A stretch of DNA of 64,000 bases from Streptomyces sp. Ru71 (GTDB taxonomy: Bacteria; Actinomycetota; Actinomycetes; Streptomycetales; Streptomycetaceae), in contig NZ_PQSS01000007.1 of assembly GCF_002920535.1 (NCBI RefSeq), positions 1-64,000 of the forward strand, in the 5' to 3' direction. How positions within the stretch are numbered: position 1 is the stretch's first letter; every line of letters starts with the position of its first letter. Shown in pieces: positions 8,331-17,512 of this stretch. A program made the translations under genes and the position numbers. The notes below the pieces were generated by a model, which was not told the DNA's origin, ran no database searches, and worked only from the letters and a program-made list of their open reading frames with translations.

Positions 8331-9824
8331 GTGTCGCCCCACCCCTCCCGCCGCACCCTCCTCGTCTCCGCCGCGGCCCTCGCCGTCGCCGCCGGCCCCC
8401 TCACCGCCACCGCCCGCGCCGCCGGCCGCACCCCGAAGGTGCTGGTCATCGGTCTGGACGGGGCCCTGCTGAGCCGGATCAAGGACGCCGACGCGCCGAA
8501 CCTGGACGCCCTGATGGCGGCCGGTCTCACCGCGCCGAGCAGCATCTACGCCAACCCGCTCGCGTCCACCCTGTCCGGCCCGGGCTGGTCCACGCTCATC
8601 ACCGGCGTCTGGCCCGACAAGCACAACGTCAAGGACAACACCTTCACCGGCAACCGGTTCGACCGGTACCCCGACTTCGTCACCCGCGTCGAGACCGCGC
8701 GGCCCGACCTGTCGACGTACGCGGTCTCCTCCTGGGCGCCGATCACCGACACCGTGTTCTCGGCGAAGGCCGACACCCGGGTCTCCACCCCGAGCAGCGA
8801 GTACGACACCGGCACCACCGCCCGCGCGGTCGACAAGCTGCGGAGCGGCGACCCGGACGCCGTGTTCGTGCAGCTCGACGGCATCGACCACGCCGGCCAC
8901 AGCTACGGCGCCGCCTCCCAGCAGTACCTGGACGCCATCCACACCGCCGACGCGCAGGTCGGCCAGATCGTCGCGGCCGTCAAGGCCCGGCCGGCGTACC
9001 CGGACGAGGACTGGCTGATCATGGTCACCGCCGACCACGGGCACACCGACGCCGGCGGCCACGGCGGCTCCACGCTCGCCGAACGCCAGACCTTCCTCAT
9101 CGCCACCGGTCCCACCCTGGCGCCCGGCTCGGTCCGCCACGACGTGAAGATGCCGGACGTCGCCGCCTCCGCGCTCGCCCACCTCGGCATCGCGCTCGAC
9201 CCCGCCTGGGACCTGGACGGCCGCCCCGTCCAGCAGCCGGCCCCGGACGACTTCGACGCCCTGCGCGGTCAGCTGGCGACCCGGGCCGACGAGACCGGCA
9301 TCCCGGCCGGGCCGGCCGGCTTCACCCACACCCCGCCGCCGGGCTGGTCGGTGGACAACTCCGCGATGGGCGGCGGCGGGGTCACCGAGTGGCGCGGATG
9401 GTCCTTCACCACGGACGAGTTCTGGACCCAGGCCCAGCGCGACCAGAACCGCGAGTGCAACGTCCGCGCCCGGAACGTCTTCGCGGTCGCCGACGGCGAC
9501 GAGTGGAGCGACAAGGCCGTCACCGGCACCTTCGACTCCACCCTGGTCAGCCCGGCGTACCCGGTCACCGGCGGGCGCGCTGCCACCCTGACGTACACCA
9601 CCTTCTACCGGCAGGAGGCCCCGCAGAAGGGCGAGGTGCTCGTGTCCTACGACGACGGCACCCCGGTGAGCGTGCGGACGTACACCGCCGACGTGCCCTC
9701 GCGCACCGAGAGGCTCACCCTGCAGGTGCCGGCGGGCGCCGGCACCGTCCGCGTCCGCTTCCGTTACACCGGCGGCAACAACTGGTACTGGGTGGTCGAC
9801 GGTGTGAAGATCACGCAGTCCTGA
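8331..9824 (+). CDS. Tat-exported nucleotide pyrophosphatase/phosphodiesterase-type hydrolase
   Basis: 497 residues from GTG 8331, chosen because GGAGG lies five bases upstream (8321-8325) and a Tat signal (SRRTLL, then an Ala/Val stretch) starts there; the in-frame ATG at 8271 lacks both. Alkaline-phosphatase-superfamily metal sites are visible: VIGLDGA, a Ser/Thr nucleophile region GPGWSTLITG, DGIDHAGHSYG and TADHGHTDAGGH. Beyond about residue 320 is a separate C-terminal beta-rich domain (WRGWSF to WVVDGVKI), jellyroll-like in pattern. It is placed after the phosphonate transporter genes, so it may release phosphate or phosphonate from an ester outside the cell. Phosphonoacetate hydrolase belongs to the same superfamily, so that activity cannot be excluded. 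Confidence 0.8.
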   Translation: MSPHPSRRTLLVSAAALAVAAGPLTATARAAGRTPKVLVIGLDGALLSRIKDADAPNLDALMAAGLTAPSSIYANPLASTLSGPGWSTLITGVWPDKHNVKDNTFTGNRFDRYPDFVTRVETARPDLSTYAVSSWAPITDTVFSAKADTRVSTPSSEYDTGTTARAVDKLRSGDPDAVFVQLDGIDHAGHSYGAASQQYLDAIHTADAQVGQIVAAVKARPAYPDEDWLIMVTADHGHTDAGGHGGSTLAERQTFLIATGPTLAPGSVRHDVKMPDVAASALAHLGIALDPAWDLDGRPVQQPAPDDFDALRGQLATRADETGIPAGPAGFTHTPPPGWSVDNSAMGGGGVTEWRGWSFTTDEFWTQAQRDQNRECNVRARNVFAVADGDEWSDKAVTGTFDSTLVSPAYPVTGGRAATLTYTTFYRQEAPQKGEVLVSYDDGTPVSVRTYTADVPSRTERLTLQVPAGAGTVRVRFRYTGGNNWYWVVDGVKITQS

Positions 9825-9929
9825 CGGGGTCGAGATCGGCAACGGCTGATTAGGCTGGGGGCGTCGGTACGCCGTGGTTCCGGCGCCCCCAGCCCGTGTA
9901 GGACCGTACGTACGCAGGAGACGCAGCAC

Positions 9930-10709
9930 ATGGCAGACCGCAAGCCCATCGAGTCGTGGCTCACCGACATGGACGGCGTCCTGATCCACGAGGGAGTGCC
10001 GATCCCCGGTGCCGACGCCTTCCTGAAGAAGCTGCGCGAGTCCGGCCGGCCCTTCCTTGTGCTCACCAACAACTCCATGTACACCGCCCGTGACCTGCAC
10101 GCCCGGCTGCGGCGCATGGGCCTGGACGTGCCGGTGGAGAACATCTGGACCTCGGCCCTGGCCACCGCCCAGTTCCTGGACGACCAGCGGCCCGGCGGCA
10201 GCGCCTACGTCATCGGCGAGGCGGGCCTGACCACCGCGCTGCACGACATCGGCTACATCCTCACCGACCACGAGCCGGACTTCGTGATTCTCGGCGAGAC
10301 CCGCACCTACTCCTTCGAGGCCCTCACCAAGGCCGTCCGGCTGATCAACGGCGGCGCCCGGTTCATCGCCACCAACCCCGACAACGTCGGCCCGTCCACC
10401 GAGGGCGACCTGCCCGCCACCGGTTCGGTGGCCGCGCTGATCACCGCCGCGACCGGCAAGAAGCCCTACTTCGTCGGCAAGCCCAACCCGCTGATGATGC
10501 GGGCCGGGCTGAACGCGATCGGTGCTCACTCCGAGCACTCCGCGATGATCGGCGACCGCATGGACACCGACGTGCTCGCGGGTCTGGAGGCCGGGATGCG
10601 CACCTTCCTGGTCCTCACCGGCGTCACCCGGCCCGCCGACGTGGACCGCTACCCGTTCCGCCCCTCGCAGGTGGTCGACTCCATCGCCGACCTGGTCGAT
10701 CTGGTCTGA
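9930..10709 (+). CDS. HAD-IIA (NagD-like) phosphatase
   Basis: 259 residues. Motif I TDMDGVLIHEG, motif II VLTNNS, a C2B-type cap domain (about 70-180) and motif IV MIGDRMDTDVLAG are complete. NagD-type enzymes dephosphorylate small sugar phosphates or nucleotides in the cytoplasm, and substrates vary widely within the family. The gene stands alone between the phosphodiesterase and a surface-protein gene, with about 105-base gaps on each side, so context does not refine the substrate. Confidence 0.88.
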   Translation: MADRKPIESWLTDMDGVLIHEGVPIPGADAFLKKLRESGRPFLVLTNNSMYTARDLHARLRRMGLDVPVENIWTSALATAQFLDDQRPGGSAYVIGEAGLTTALHDIGYILTDHEPDFVILGETRTYSFEALTKAVRLINGGARFIATNPDNVGPSTEGDLPATGSVAALITAATGKKPYFVGKPNPLMMRAGLNAIGAHSEHSAMIGDRMDTDVLAGLEAGMRTFLVLTGVTRPADVDRYPFRPSQVVDSIADLVDLV

Positions 10710-10786
10710 CACGGGGCCCGGGAACATCACCCGGACGGAGTAATCTCGCCGCTCCTGCGGATGCGTGGGCGGGTCCGGACGGGGAG

Positions 10787-10804
10787 CCTCCAGATAACTG
10801 GAGG
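10787..10804 (+). promoter_or_regulatory. Hairpin sequestering the Shine-Dalgarno of the 10811 gene
   Basis: CCTCCAG (10787-10793), ATAA, CTGGAGG (10798-10804) form a perfect seven-pair hairpin with a four-base loop. The GGAGG ribosome binding site for the ATG at 10811 is fully inside the 3' arm. This would hold translation low unless the hairpin is opened, for example by a leader interaction, a protein or an upstream ribosome. Visible directly in the sequence; its function is an inference. Confidence 0.5.
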
Positions 10805-10810
10805 TACACG

Positions 10811-11395
10811 ATGGGCTCACTCAAAGTCACTCTCTGTGCAGGCGCGGCGATGGCCGCCGCCGCGCTGACCCCGACGGCGTACGCGGCGGCCCATGCGGCG
10901 GACGCGGGCGGCGTCTCGGTGACCCCGTCCTCGCCCGCCCCCGGTGCCGATGTGACGCTGACGGTGCGCGGCTGCACCGGCGGCACGGCCACCGCCGCCT
11001 CCACCGCCTTCGTCGCCGACGCCCACCTGGCCGGCGCCGACGGCACCCTGGCCGGGGAGACCAAGGTCCGCTCCGCCGTGGCACCGGGCGCCTACGACGT
11101 GAAGGTCGCCTGCGCCGGGCGCACGCTCCGAGGGAGGATCACCGTCGTCCGGCCCGGCGGGACGGACCACCCGGCACGGCCCACGGAAGCGCCCGCCGCA
11201 CCCGCCTCCCCCGTCGCCCCCGTCCACGCGGGCGGCGGCGGCACCGCCCCGCTCACCGCCCCGCTGACCGCCGCCGACACCCGCGCCGACGGGCCCGGCA
11301 CCGGGCACACCGTCATGGGCCTGGTACTGGCCGGCGTCGCCGGGACCGCGGTGGTCGCGCGCGGCGTCGCCCGCCGGAGCCGCGGGACGCACTGA
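10811..11395 (+). CDS. Secreted, membrane-anchored protein paired with a sortase
   Basis: 194 residues. An Ala-rich signal peptide (1-30) leads to a small beta-rich domain (about 33-120, two Cys near 55 and 98 probably disulfide-linked), a Pro/Ala/His linker, a C-terminal hydrophobic helix (about 160-180) and a basic tail. I see no LPxTG or LAxTG motif, so it is probably held by its C-terminal helix rather than by sortase. It ends two bases before the sortase start (TGA CC ATG), so the pair is co-transcribed, as is common for Streptomyces class F sortase loci. The function is unknown. Its ribosome binding site is sequestered in a hairpin. Confidence 0.7.
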   Translation: MGSLKVTLCAGAAMAAAALTPTAYAAAHAADAGGVSVTPSSPAPGADVTLTVRGCTGGTATAASTAFVADAHLAGADGTLAGETKVRSAVAPGAYDVKVACAGRTLRGRITVVRPGGTDHPARPTEAPAAPASPVAPVHAGGGGTAPLTAPLTAADTRADGPGTGHTVMGLVLAGVAGTAVVARGVARRSRGTH

Positions 11396-11397
11396 CC

Positions 11398-12063
11398 ATG
11401 GCGGACACCGAACGCTCCTCCGGCGCCGCGCGCCTGCTCATGGGCGCCGCCTGGGCGGTGCTGCTGCTCGGGCTGTGGCTGTGGGGCATGAAGGTCACCG
11501 ACGTACGCCACGGCGTGCCCGCGCCGGCCACCGGGGACCTGGCCGCCGCCGGCCGGCCCGCGCCGGTGCACCTGCCCCCGGCCGCCCGGCCGCTGAGGGG
11601 GGCCGTGCCGCAGCGCATCGACATCCCCGACCTGGGCGTGCAGGCGCCGGTCGTGGAGAGCGGCCTGGACGCGGACGGCGCCATCGAGGCGCCGCCGTTC
11701 GACCGGGCGGCGGTGGTCGGCTGGTACGCGGGCGGCGCGGCGCCGGGGGCGCCCGGGACCGCCCTGATGGTGGGTCATGTGGACACCGAGACCCGCCCGG
11801 CCGTCTTCCACCGGCTCGGCACGCTCAGGCCGGGCAGCACGGTCCGGGTGGTCCGCGCCGACGGACACGTCACCGAGTTCACCGTCGAGGACGTCGAGGT
11901 CCTGCCGCGCGACCACTTCGACGCCCACCGCGCCTACGGCCCCCGCCGGCCCGGACGCGCCGAACTGCGGCTGATCACCTGCGGCGGCACCTTCGACCGG
12001 GCCGACCGCAGTTACACCGCCAATGTGATCGTGTCGGCGTACCTGACCGGCAGCCGGCTGTAA
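11398..12063 (+). CDS. Class F-type sortase
   Basis: 221 residues with a single N-terminal membrane helix (about 12-32) and an extracytoplasmic sortase barrel (70-220). The catalytic triad is visible: His127 in MVGHVDT, Cys195 in RLITCGGTFD and an Arg near 204 (DRSYTAN). The ITCGG-F-D context is typical of actinobacterial class F sortases rather than the class E enzymes that process LAxTG. It would cleave and transpeptidate or otherwise process a surface protein. The 10811 protein is co-encoded, but the only visible sorting signal in the window is LARTG at about 1635. Confidence 0.85.
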   Translation: MADTERSSGAARLLMGAAWAVLLLGLWLWGMKVTDVRHGVPAPATGDLAAAGRPAPVHLPPAARPLRGAVPQRIDIPDLGVQAPVVESGLDADGAIEAPPFDRAAVVGWYAGGAAPGAPGTALMVGHVDTETRPAVFHRLGTLRPGSTVRVVRADGHVTEFTVEDVEVLPRDHFDAHRAYGPRRPGRAELRLITCGGTFDRADRSYTANVIVSAYLTGSRL

Positions 12064-12160
12064 CAGCTCGCCGACGGTCCGCCCGGACGACCTCGTGGGC
12101 GTCGCGGGTCGTATGTCAGGATTGGCGCCCTGGACAGACGTGCACCCAAGGGGGAGTTGG

Positions 12161-13156
12161 ATGTACCGCAAGAGGGGGGTGGCAGTGGCGCTGGGTGCGG
12201 CGCTGCTGATCGCCGGCTGCTCCTCCGGGGGCGGTGACGACAAGGCCGCGGGCGCGAACATCACCCAGCAGCCCAAGGAGGCCGACCCGTTCTGGGTCAA
12301 CCCGGACGGCAGGGCCGCACAGCAGGTCGCGGCCTACCTCAAGGACGGCAGGAAGGCCGAGGCCGACCAGATCCGCAAGATCGCCGAGCAGCCGACCGGC
12401 GAGTGGATCGGCCCGGAGAACCCGGAGGCGGAGGCGCGCGGCTTCACCGAGGCCGCCGACAAGGCCGGCCGCACCGCGCTGCTGGTGCTGTACAACATCC
12501 CGCACCGCGACTGCGGCCAGTACTCGCAGGGCGGCGCCGCCGACGGCGACACCTACCGCACCTGGCTGGACGGCGTCGCCAAGGGCATCGGCGACCGCAG
12601 CGCCACGGTGATCCTGGAGCCGGACGCCGTGCTGCACCTGGTGGACGGCTGCACCCCGGACGAGTTCCACGAGGAGCGCTACGACCTGCTCAAGGGCGCG
12701 ATCGCCAAGCTGAAGTCGCTGAAGAACACCAAGGTGTACCTGGACGCGGGCAACGCCGGCTGGGGCCATCCCGACCAGGTCGTCGAGCCGCTGAAGTGGG
12801 CGGGCGTCGACCAGGCCGACGGCTTCGCGGTCAACGTGTCCAACTTCTACTCCACCAAGGACTCCCTGGCCTACGGCAAGCAGCTGTCGGCGAAGACCGG
12901 CGGCAAGCACTTCGTCATCGACACCAGCCGCAACGGCAACGGCCCCTACAGCGGCGGCGACGCGGGCGAGCGCTGGTGCAACCCGCCGGGCCGGGCGCTG
13001 GGCGAGCCGCCGACGACGAGGACGGCCGACCCGCTGGTGGACGCCTATCTGTGGGTCAAGCGCCCCGGCGAGTCCGACGGCGAGTGCAAGGGCGGCCCGA
13101 AGGCGGGCGAGTGGTGGGCGGACTACGCGCTGAAGCTGGCCAAGGCCAGCCGCTGA
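12161..13156 (+). CDS. cslZ: Lipoprotein glycoside hydrolase family 6, CslZ-type endoglucanase
   Basis: 331 residues from ATG 12161, preceded by GGGGGAG. A signal peptide ends in the lipobox LLIAGC (Cys near residue 20). The remaining residues are a GH6 catalytic domain: the general-acid motif ILEPDAV, the YNIPHRDC strand and VNVSNFYST are all family features, and DTSRNGNGP near the end is conserved. GH6 enzymes cleave beta-1,4-glucan. In streptomycetes a GH6 protein is encoded with cslA and glxA and is needed for the tip-located cellulose-like polymer. Here the gene faces them across the large protease-NTPase gene. The family is certain; the cslZ role is by position. Confidence 0.88.
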   Translation: MYRKRGVAVALGAALLIAGCSSGGGDDKAAGANITQQPKEADPFWVNPDGRAAQQVAAYLKDGRKAEADQIRKIAEQPTGEWIGPENPEAEARGFTEAADKAGRTALLVLYNIPHRDCGQYSQGGAADGDTYRTWLDGVAKGIGDRSATVILEPDAVLHLVDGCTPDEFHEERYDLLKGAIAKLKSLKNTKVYLDAGNAGWGHPDQVVEPLKWAGVDQADGFAVNVSNFYSTKDSLAYGKQLSAKTGGKHFVIDTSRNGNGPYSGGDAGERWCNPPGRALGEPPTTRTADPLVDAYLWVKRPGESDGECKGGPKAGEWWADYALKLAKASR

Positions 13157-13167
13157 CCGGCGACTCG

Positions 13168-13197
13168 GTGCCCGGGCGACGCTAGGCGTCCGGGCAC
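13168..13197. terminator. Bidirectional hairpin between convergent genes
   Basis: GTGCCCG (13168-13174) pairs with CGGGCAC (13191-13197), and GACGC (13178-13182) pairs with GCGTC (13186-13190), giving a twelve-pair stem with a three-base bulge and a TAG loop. It sits between the ends of the GH6 gene and the convergent protease-NTPase gene and overlaps the stop codon of the latter. It is a likely shared intrinsic terminator without a clear T-tract, as usual in Streptomyces. Confidence 0.6.
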
Positions 13198-16100
13198 ACG
13201 TCCTCCGTCCTGCCGCCGGAGGGCGCCAGCTTCCGTTCCCCGGCCGTCATGTCCCGCTCCGCCAGCACGCACAGCCGCGCGGCCCAGCGCTTCGGGTCCA
13301 GCGGTACGACGGACACCCGCGAGCCGTCGACGATCGTCAGCGCCCTGCCGTCCGCGCTCGGCGAGATCCGGGCGCCGTATCCGACGTAGTAGCCGTAGGC
13401 CTCCCGGCCGGCGGCGACGTCCCACACCCGCTGCTCACCGCTCGTGCCCGTGGTGTGCAGCAGGTGGTCGCCGAGGAAGAGGCCGATGTAGTACACCCCG
13501 TTGTAGGTGAGCCTGGGCAGGTCCCGCTTCTTCTCGACGTCCCACAGGCGCACCTCGCCGCCGAAGTACTGCACGGCGAGCAGCTTGCCGTCGGAGGACA
13601 GGCTCACCGCACGCACCGACCGGTCGTTCTCGCCCTTCGCGATCCACGTCGTGAACTCGCCCTTGGTGAAGTCCCAGCTGCCGATGGCGCCCGGTTTGCG
13701 GACCACCGCCCGCGCGGTGCCGGGGATCGCCGCGGCGAACGTCGCGGCCGCCTCGTTGGCGAGCTGCCACCGCTCCTGCACCGAGGGACGGTAGACCTCG
13801 CCGTCCAGGGCCCCGGTGTCCAGCCGCCAGCGCGAGACGTACGACAGCGCCGAGATCATCGCGTGGCCGTCGTCCAGGAAGGCCATGTTGACCGAGGACG
13901 GGGTGAGCCCGGTGAGCGGGTCCGGCCCGGAGGCGGTGAGGCCGGGCGGGGCGGGCAGCTCAAGGACGTGCTCCTCGGTGAGCGTCACCGTGTCGCCCGG
14001 GGCCCCGCTGATCCGCCAGGACAGGACCGTGCGCTGGTCGGACGCGAGGGTCAGCATGCGCCGCCCGTCCGGGCTGAAGACGGCGGGCTGGACGGCCAGC
14101 GGCCGGGACGCCCGCGCGGTGGCCAGCAGCCGCCGCCGGGACAGGTCCCACAGCTGGACCCCCCGGTAGGTGGAGTCGACGACGGCCATCCGCTGGTGGG
14201 CCCCGTCCGGGGTGCGGACCCGGTTGAGCAGGGCGTTGCTGTCGAACTGGGTGGGCGGCCCGACCCGAACGGTGACCACGCTCCCGCCCACGCCGACGGC
14301 GGCCCGCAGATGACCGGGCGGCCCGGCCAGGGCGACGGCCGGCGCGAACCGGCGCCCGGTGACGTTCTGGTCCTCGGGCGCCGCCGCCGGGGTGTCGAAG
14401 GTGGCCGGCCAGCCCTGCTCCAGGTCCAGCACGAGGAAGCGCAGCCGGCCCAGGTCGGCGCCGATCCGCCCGGTCGGGTTGATCAGAAAGCGGCCCGAGG
14501 CGTCGAGCCGGGGCGTGTACAGCGGGCACAGCCCCTGGAAGCCGCTGTTGCTCCAGCTCTGGAACCGGCGCGGCGACGCGCCCAGCCGCCAGGCCTCCAG
14601 CACCCCCTGCTGGGTGCAGGTGACCAGGGTCCGCCCGTTGCCGCTGACCGTGGCGGAGGCCGCCGCCTGATCGCCCCATGGGCGCTGCACCGTCCCCCGC
14701 TCCAGGTCCCAGACGAGCAGCCGGCCGCGTTCGTCGTCCGCGTCCGCGCCGGCGGGCACGATCCTGGCCACCACCGTGCCGTCGGCGCCGAACCAGGCCT
14801 GCGCCGCGTCCCAGCCCTTCGGCGGGACCAGGGTGCGGCCGGCGCGCTGGTGCGTGTCGGTGCGCCAGACGAGGACGCCCTCGCGGGGGATCGCCGCGAG
14901 GATGCGCTGCCCGGTCCCGTCGAAGCGCAGGTCGTGCACGCCGCGCGGGTTCTTCTCGACGGGCTCGCCCTCGCGCAGGACGACCGTCCGCGGCGTGCCG
15001 GCGCCGGGCGAGGTGCGCACGCCCAGCGAGATGAGCCCCCAGTCGCTCGCCCGGGCCATGATCCGCCCGTCGGGGGAGACGGCCGTGCGGTCGTTGTTGC
15101 CGCGCTTCGTCTGCAGCTTGGGATCGGCGCGGGGCTTCTTGCGCAGGTCCACGTGCAGGAGCTGGCCGTTGCGCAGCCGGGCGTACAGCTGCTCGCCGTC
15201 CTCGGTGAGCGCGACGTCCGCCACCTCCCCGCGCCCCTCCAGCGCGACCCGCTCCACGTCCTGCATCCGCAGGTACTGCGCCAGCAGCGAGGTGCGCGCG
15301 TCCGGGCGGTCCCCGCTGCGGTAGGCGGCGGCGGAGAAGAGGGAGGAGGTGACGACGGAGACGTCGTCGAGGGAGGCGGCCTGCTGGGCCATCCGGTCGG
15401 AGGCCAGACGCCGTTGCTCGGTGAGCAGGTTCAGATAGAGCACGGAGACGACCGACGCCGCGACGACCGCGAGGACGGTGACGACGATCCCCAGATACCG
15501 CAACTGGCGCCGGCGCCGCTCGGACCGCGCCACCTCCCGTTCCTTGCGCTCCCGCAGGGCCACCCCGGCCGCGATGAACTCCCGGTCGGCCTCGGTGAGT
15601 TCGTCGCCGCGTTCGGCGAGCCACCGCTCGGCCGTTGCCAGCGCCGGGTCCTCCAGCAGCGCGCCCTCCGGCCGGCCGGCCTGCCACCAGCGGGCGCGGT
15701 CGTAGCGCAGTTCGTCCCGCCAGGTGAGGAACGCCCGGTCGTTCTGGAGCTGTTCGGCCAGCGGCTGCCAGTGCTCGATCAGGGCCTCGTGCGCCAGCTC
15801 CACCGTCTCGCCCCGCTCGGGGTCCGCGCCCAGCACCAGCACGCGGGCCTCGGCCAGCCGGCGGGCGATGGCCCACTGCTCCTCGCCCGTGTCACGGCGT
15901 GCGAGCCGGGCGCGCAGCGGGGTGGTGCCGCCCGGCGGGAGCTGGATCAGCGCCCGCAGCAGACCGGCCGCGGCCTGCGGCGGTGCGTCGCGCAGCGCCC
16001 GGCGCCACGCCGAGTCGGCCCGGCTGCTCAGCACCCCGCCGACCCCGCCGAGCTCCCGGTAGGTGTCCAGGCGCAGCCGGCCGCCGACCTGCCGCTCCCA

Positions 16101-17405
16101 CAGGGTGGTCAGCACGAACCCGAGCAGGGGCAGCGCGCCGGGCCGGCCCGCCGCGTCCTCGACGAGCCGGTCGGCCAGCCCCTCGTCGTACTCGACACCC
16201 GGGATGGCCCGCAGCGGCAGCCGGACCACCTCGGTGAGCTGCTCGCGGGTCATCACGCCCAGCGGGTGGGCGGGCGCACCGCCGAGCAGCCGGCTCAGCT
16301 CCGGGTGGCGCAGGGCCGCGTCCTGGAAGTCCGCCCGCAGCACCACCAGCACGCCCACGCCCGGGCGGCGGCAGGCGTCCAGCAGCGCGTCGACGAGCGG
16401 GCGCAGGTCGTCCTCGGGGCGCAGCAGCAGCGCCTCGGCCTGGTCGAGGGCCAGCACCAGGCCGTGTGGCGGGCGTTCCCGCCCGAGTACGGCGGTGACC
16501 TCGGCGGCGTCCGGCCGGCCGCCCTCGGCGCGCAGGACGACGACGTCCGTGCCCCGCTCCTTCAGACGGGGCAGCAGGCCGGCCAGCAGCAGCGAGGACT
16601 TGCCGGAGCCGGACGGTCCGGTCAGCGTCACACAGCCCTCCGGCGGCCCGTCGGGGCACAGCAGAGCGGTGACCGCGTCGACGTCCTCCTCCCGCCCGAA
16701 GAAGTGCGCGCTGTCGGCCTCGGTGAAGGGGCGCAGTCCCGGGAACGGTGAGGCGGGCGCCAGCAGTTCGGCCAGCGCGGGCACTTCGGCCAGCACGGTC
16801 GCGGTCGGGATGCAGAAGCTCTGCCCGCGCGCCGGGGAGGACACCGAGGCGACGATGCCGACGACGGCGCCCAGCTCCCGGTCCCACACGGGTGAGCCGC
16901 TGAAGCCGGGCTGGATGGGGTCGGACTGCGCGTCGAGGGGCGCCATCTGCAGCCGGCCGGTGCTGGTGCGGGCGCGCAGCACGGCGGTGTGCCAGCCGCC
17001 GCCGGTGTCGTCGCGGGGCAGTCCGAACGCGATGGCCTGGTGGTCCCACACGTCCCGGGGCGCCACCATGAGCACGGGCCGGGCGCCGGCCAGCGGGCGT
17101 TCCAGGGCCAGGACGGCGACGTCCCCGGTGCCGTCGGCGCGCACCGGCACCCAGTCCCGGACGACGGCCTCGGTTTCCTCGCCGTCGCGCAGGACCAGAC
17201 GCAGCCGCACCGGCCCGTCGGGCGGTTCGGGCCGGGTCAGCGGCAGGTTCAGGGCGCCCAGGACGACATGGGCGCAGGTCAGCACCAGGGTGGGGGCGAT
17301 GACCACCCCCAGGCCGCCGATGTGTCCGTCCCGGTCGGCGATCCGGACCGTCGCGGCGGCCAGGACCTCGTCGGCCACCGCGTCCGATGCGGTCGGCTCG
17401 GCCAT
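13182..17405 (-). CDS. Trypsin-like protease - nSTAND NTPase - transmembrane - WD40 repeat protein
   Basis: About 1407 residues, counting from the Met at 17405 (MAEPTAS); a start at 17471 would add 22 unlikely residues. The N-terminal serine-protease domain (1-215) has an intact triad: His46 in TCAHVV, Asp95 in GDVAVL and Ser169 in PGFSGSPV. A FPGLRPF linker leads to a STAND-type P-loop NTPase (about 222-560) with Walker A GPSGSGKSS and Walker B VLALDQAE. A membrane helix (637-660) follows, then a long region of WD40-like blades to the end. The architecture is a sensor (propeller), switch (NTPase) and effector (protease), as in bacterial conflict and signalling STAND proteins, with a membrane anchor. 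It is embedded between the GH6 gene and glxA. Its target is unknown. Confidence 0.85.
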   Translation of the reverse strand: MAEPTASDAVADEVLAAATVRIADRDGHIGGLGVVIAPTLVLTCAHVVLGALNLPLTRPEPPDGPVRLRLVLRDGEETEAVVRDWVPVRADGTGDVAVLALERPLAGARPVLMVAPRDVWDHQAIAFGLPRDDTGGGWHTAVLRARTSTGRLQMAPLDAQSDPIQPGFSGSPVWDRELGAVVGIVASVSSPARGQSFCIPTATVLAEVPALAELLAPASPFPGLRPFTEADSAHFFGREEDVDAVTALLCPDGPPEGCVTLTGPSGSGKSSLLLAGLLPRLKERGTDVVVLRAEGGRPDAAEVTAVLGRERPPHGLVLALDQAEALLLRPEDDLRPLVDALLDACRRPGVGVLVVLRADFQDAALRHPELSRLLGGAPAHPLGVMTREQLTEVVRLPLRAIPGVEYDEGLADRLVEDAAGRPGALPLLGFVLTTLWERQVGGRLRLDTYRELGGVGGVLSSRADSAWRRALRDAPPQAAAGLLRALIQLPPGGTTPLRARLARRDTGEEQWAIARRLAEARVLVLGADPERGETVELAHEALIEHWQPLAEQLQNDRAFLTWRDELRYDRARWWQAGRPEGALLEDPALATAERWLAERGDELTEADREFIAAGVALRERKEREVARSERRRRQLRYLGIVVTVLAVVAASVVSVLYLNLLTEQRRLASDRMAQQAASLDDVSVVTSSLFSAAAYRSGDRPDARTSLLAQYLRMQDVERVALEGRGEVADVALTEDGEQLYARLRNGQLLHVDLRKKPRADPKLQTKRGNNDRTAVSPDGRIMARASDWGLISLGVRTSPGAGTPRTVVLREGEPVEKNPRGVHDLRFDGTGQRILAAIPREGVLVWRTDTHQRAGRTLVPPKGWDAAQAWFGADGTVVARIVPAGADADDERGRLLVWDLERGTVQRPWGDQAAASATVSGNGRTLVTCTQQGVLEAWRLGASPRRFQSWSNSGFQGLCPLYTPRLDASGRFLINPTGRIGADLGRLRFLVLDLEQGWPATFDTPAAAPEDQNVTGRRFAPAVALAGPPGHLRAAVGVGGSVVTVRVGPPTQFDSNALLNRVRTPDGAHQRMAVVDSTYRGVQLWDLSRRRLLATARASRPLAVQPAVFSPDGRRMLTLASDQRTVLSWRISGAPGDTVTLTEEHVLELPAPPGLTASGPDPLTGLTPSSVNMAFLDDGHAMISALSYVSRWRLDTGALDGEVYRPSVQERWQLANEAAATFAAAIPGTARAVVRKPGAIGSWDFTKGEFTTWIAKGENDRSVRAVSLSSDGKLLAVQYFGGEVRLWDVEKKRDLPRLTYNGVYYIGLFLGDHLLHTTGTSGEQRVWDVAAGREAYGYYVGYGARISPSADGRALTIVDGSRVSVVPLDPKRWAARLCVLAERDMTAGERKLAPSGGRTEDVCPDA

Positions 17406-17512
17406 CTCCCGTATCCCCCAGCGCCGTTGACCACAGGTGTTACCGGTGCCTGTCGAGATCACACCAGGCACCGGCCACCGGTCAAGGCGGGTTCACGCCA
17501 AGAGGCTCCCGC

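Noticed and set aside
8169..10820. 883-residue minus-strand frame opposite the phosphodiesterase and HAD genes
   Set aside because: Composition is typical antisense shadow of high-GC genes; both plus-strand genes have full family motifs.
13455..16751. 1098-residue plus-strand frame opposite the protease-NTPase gene
   Set aside because: The minus-strand protein shows complete catalytic motifs; the plus-strand one has none.
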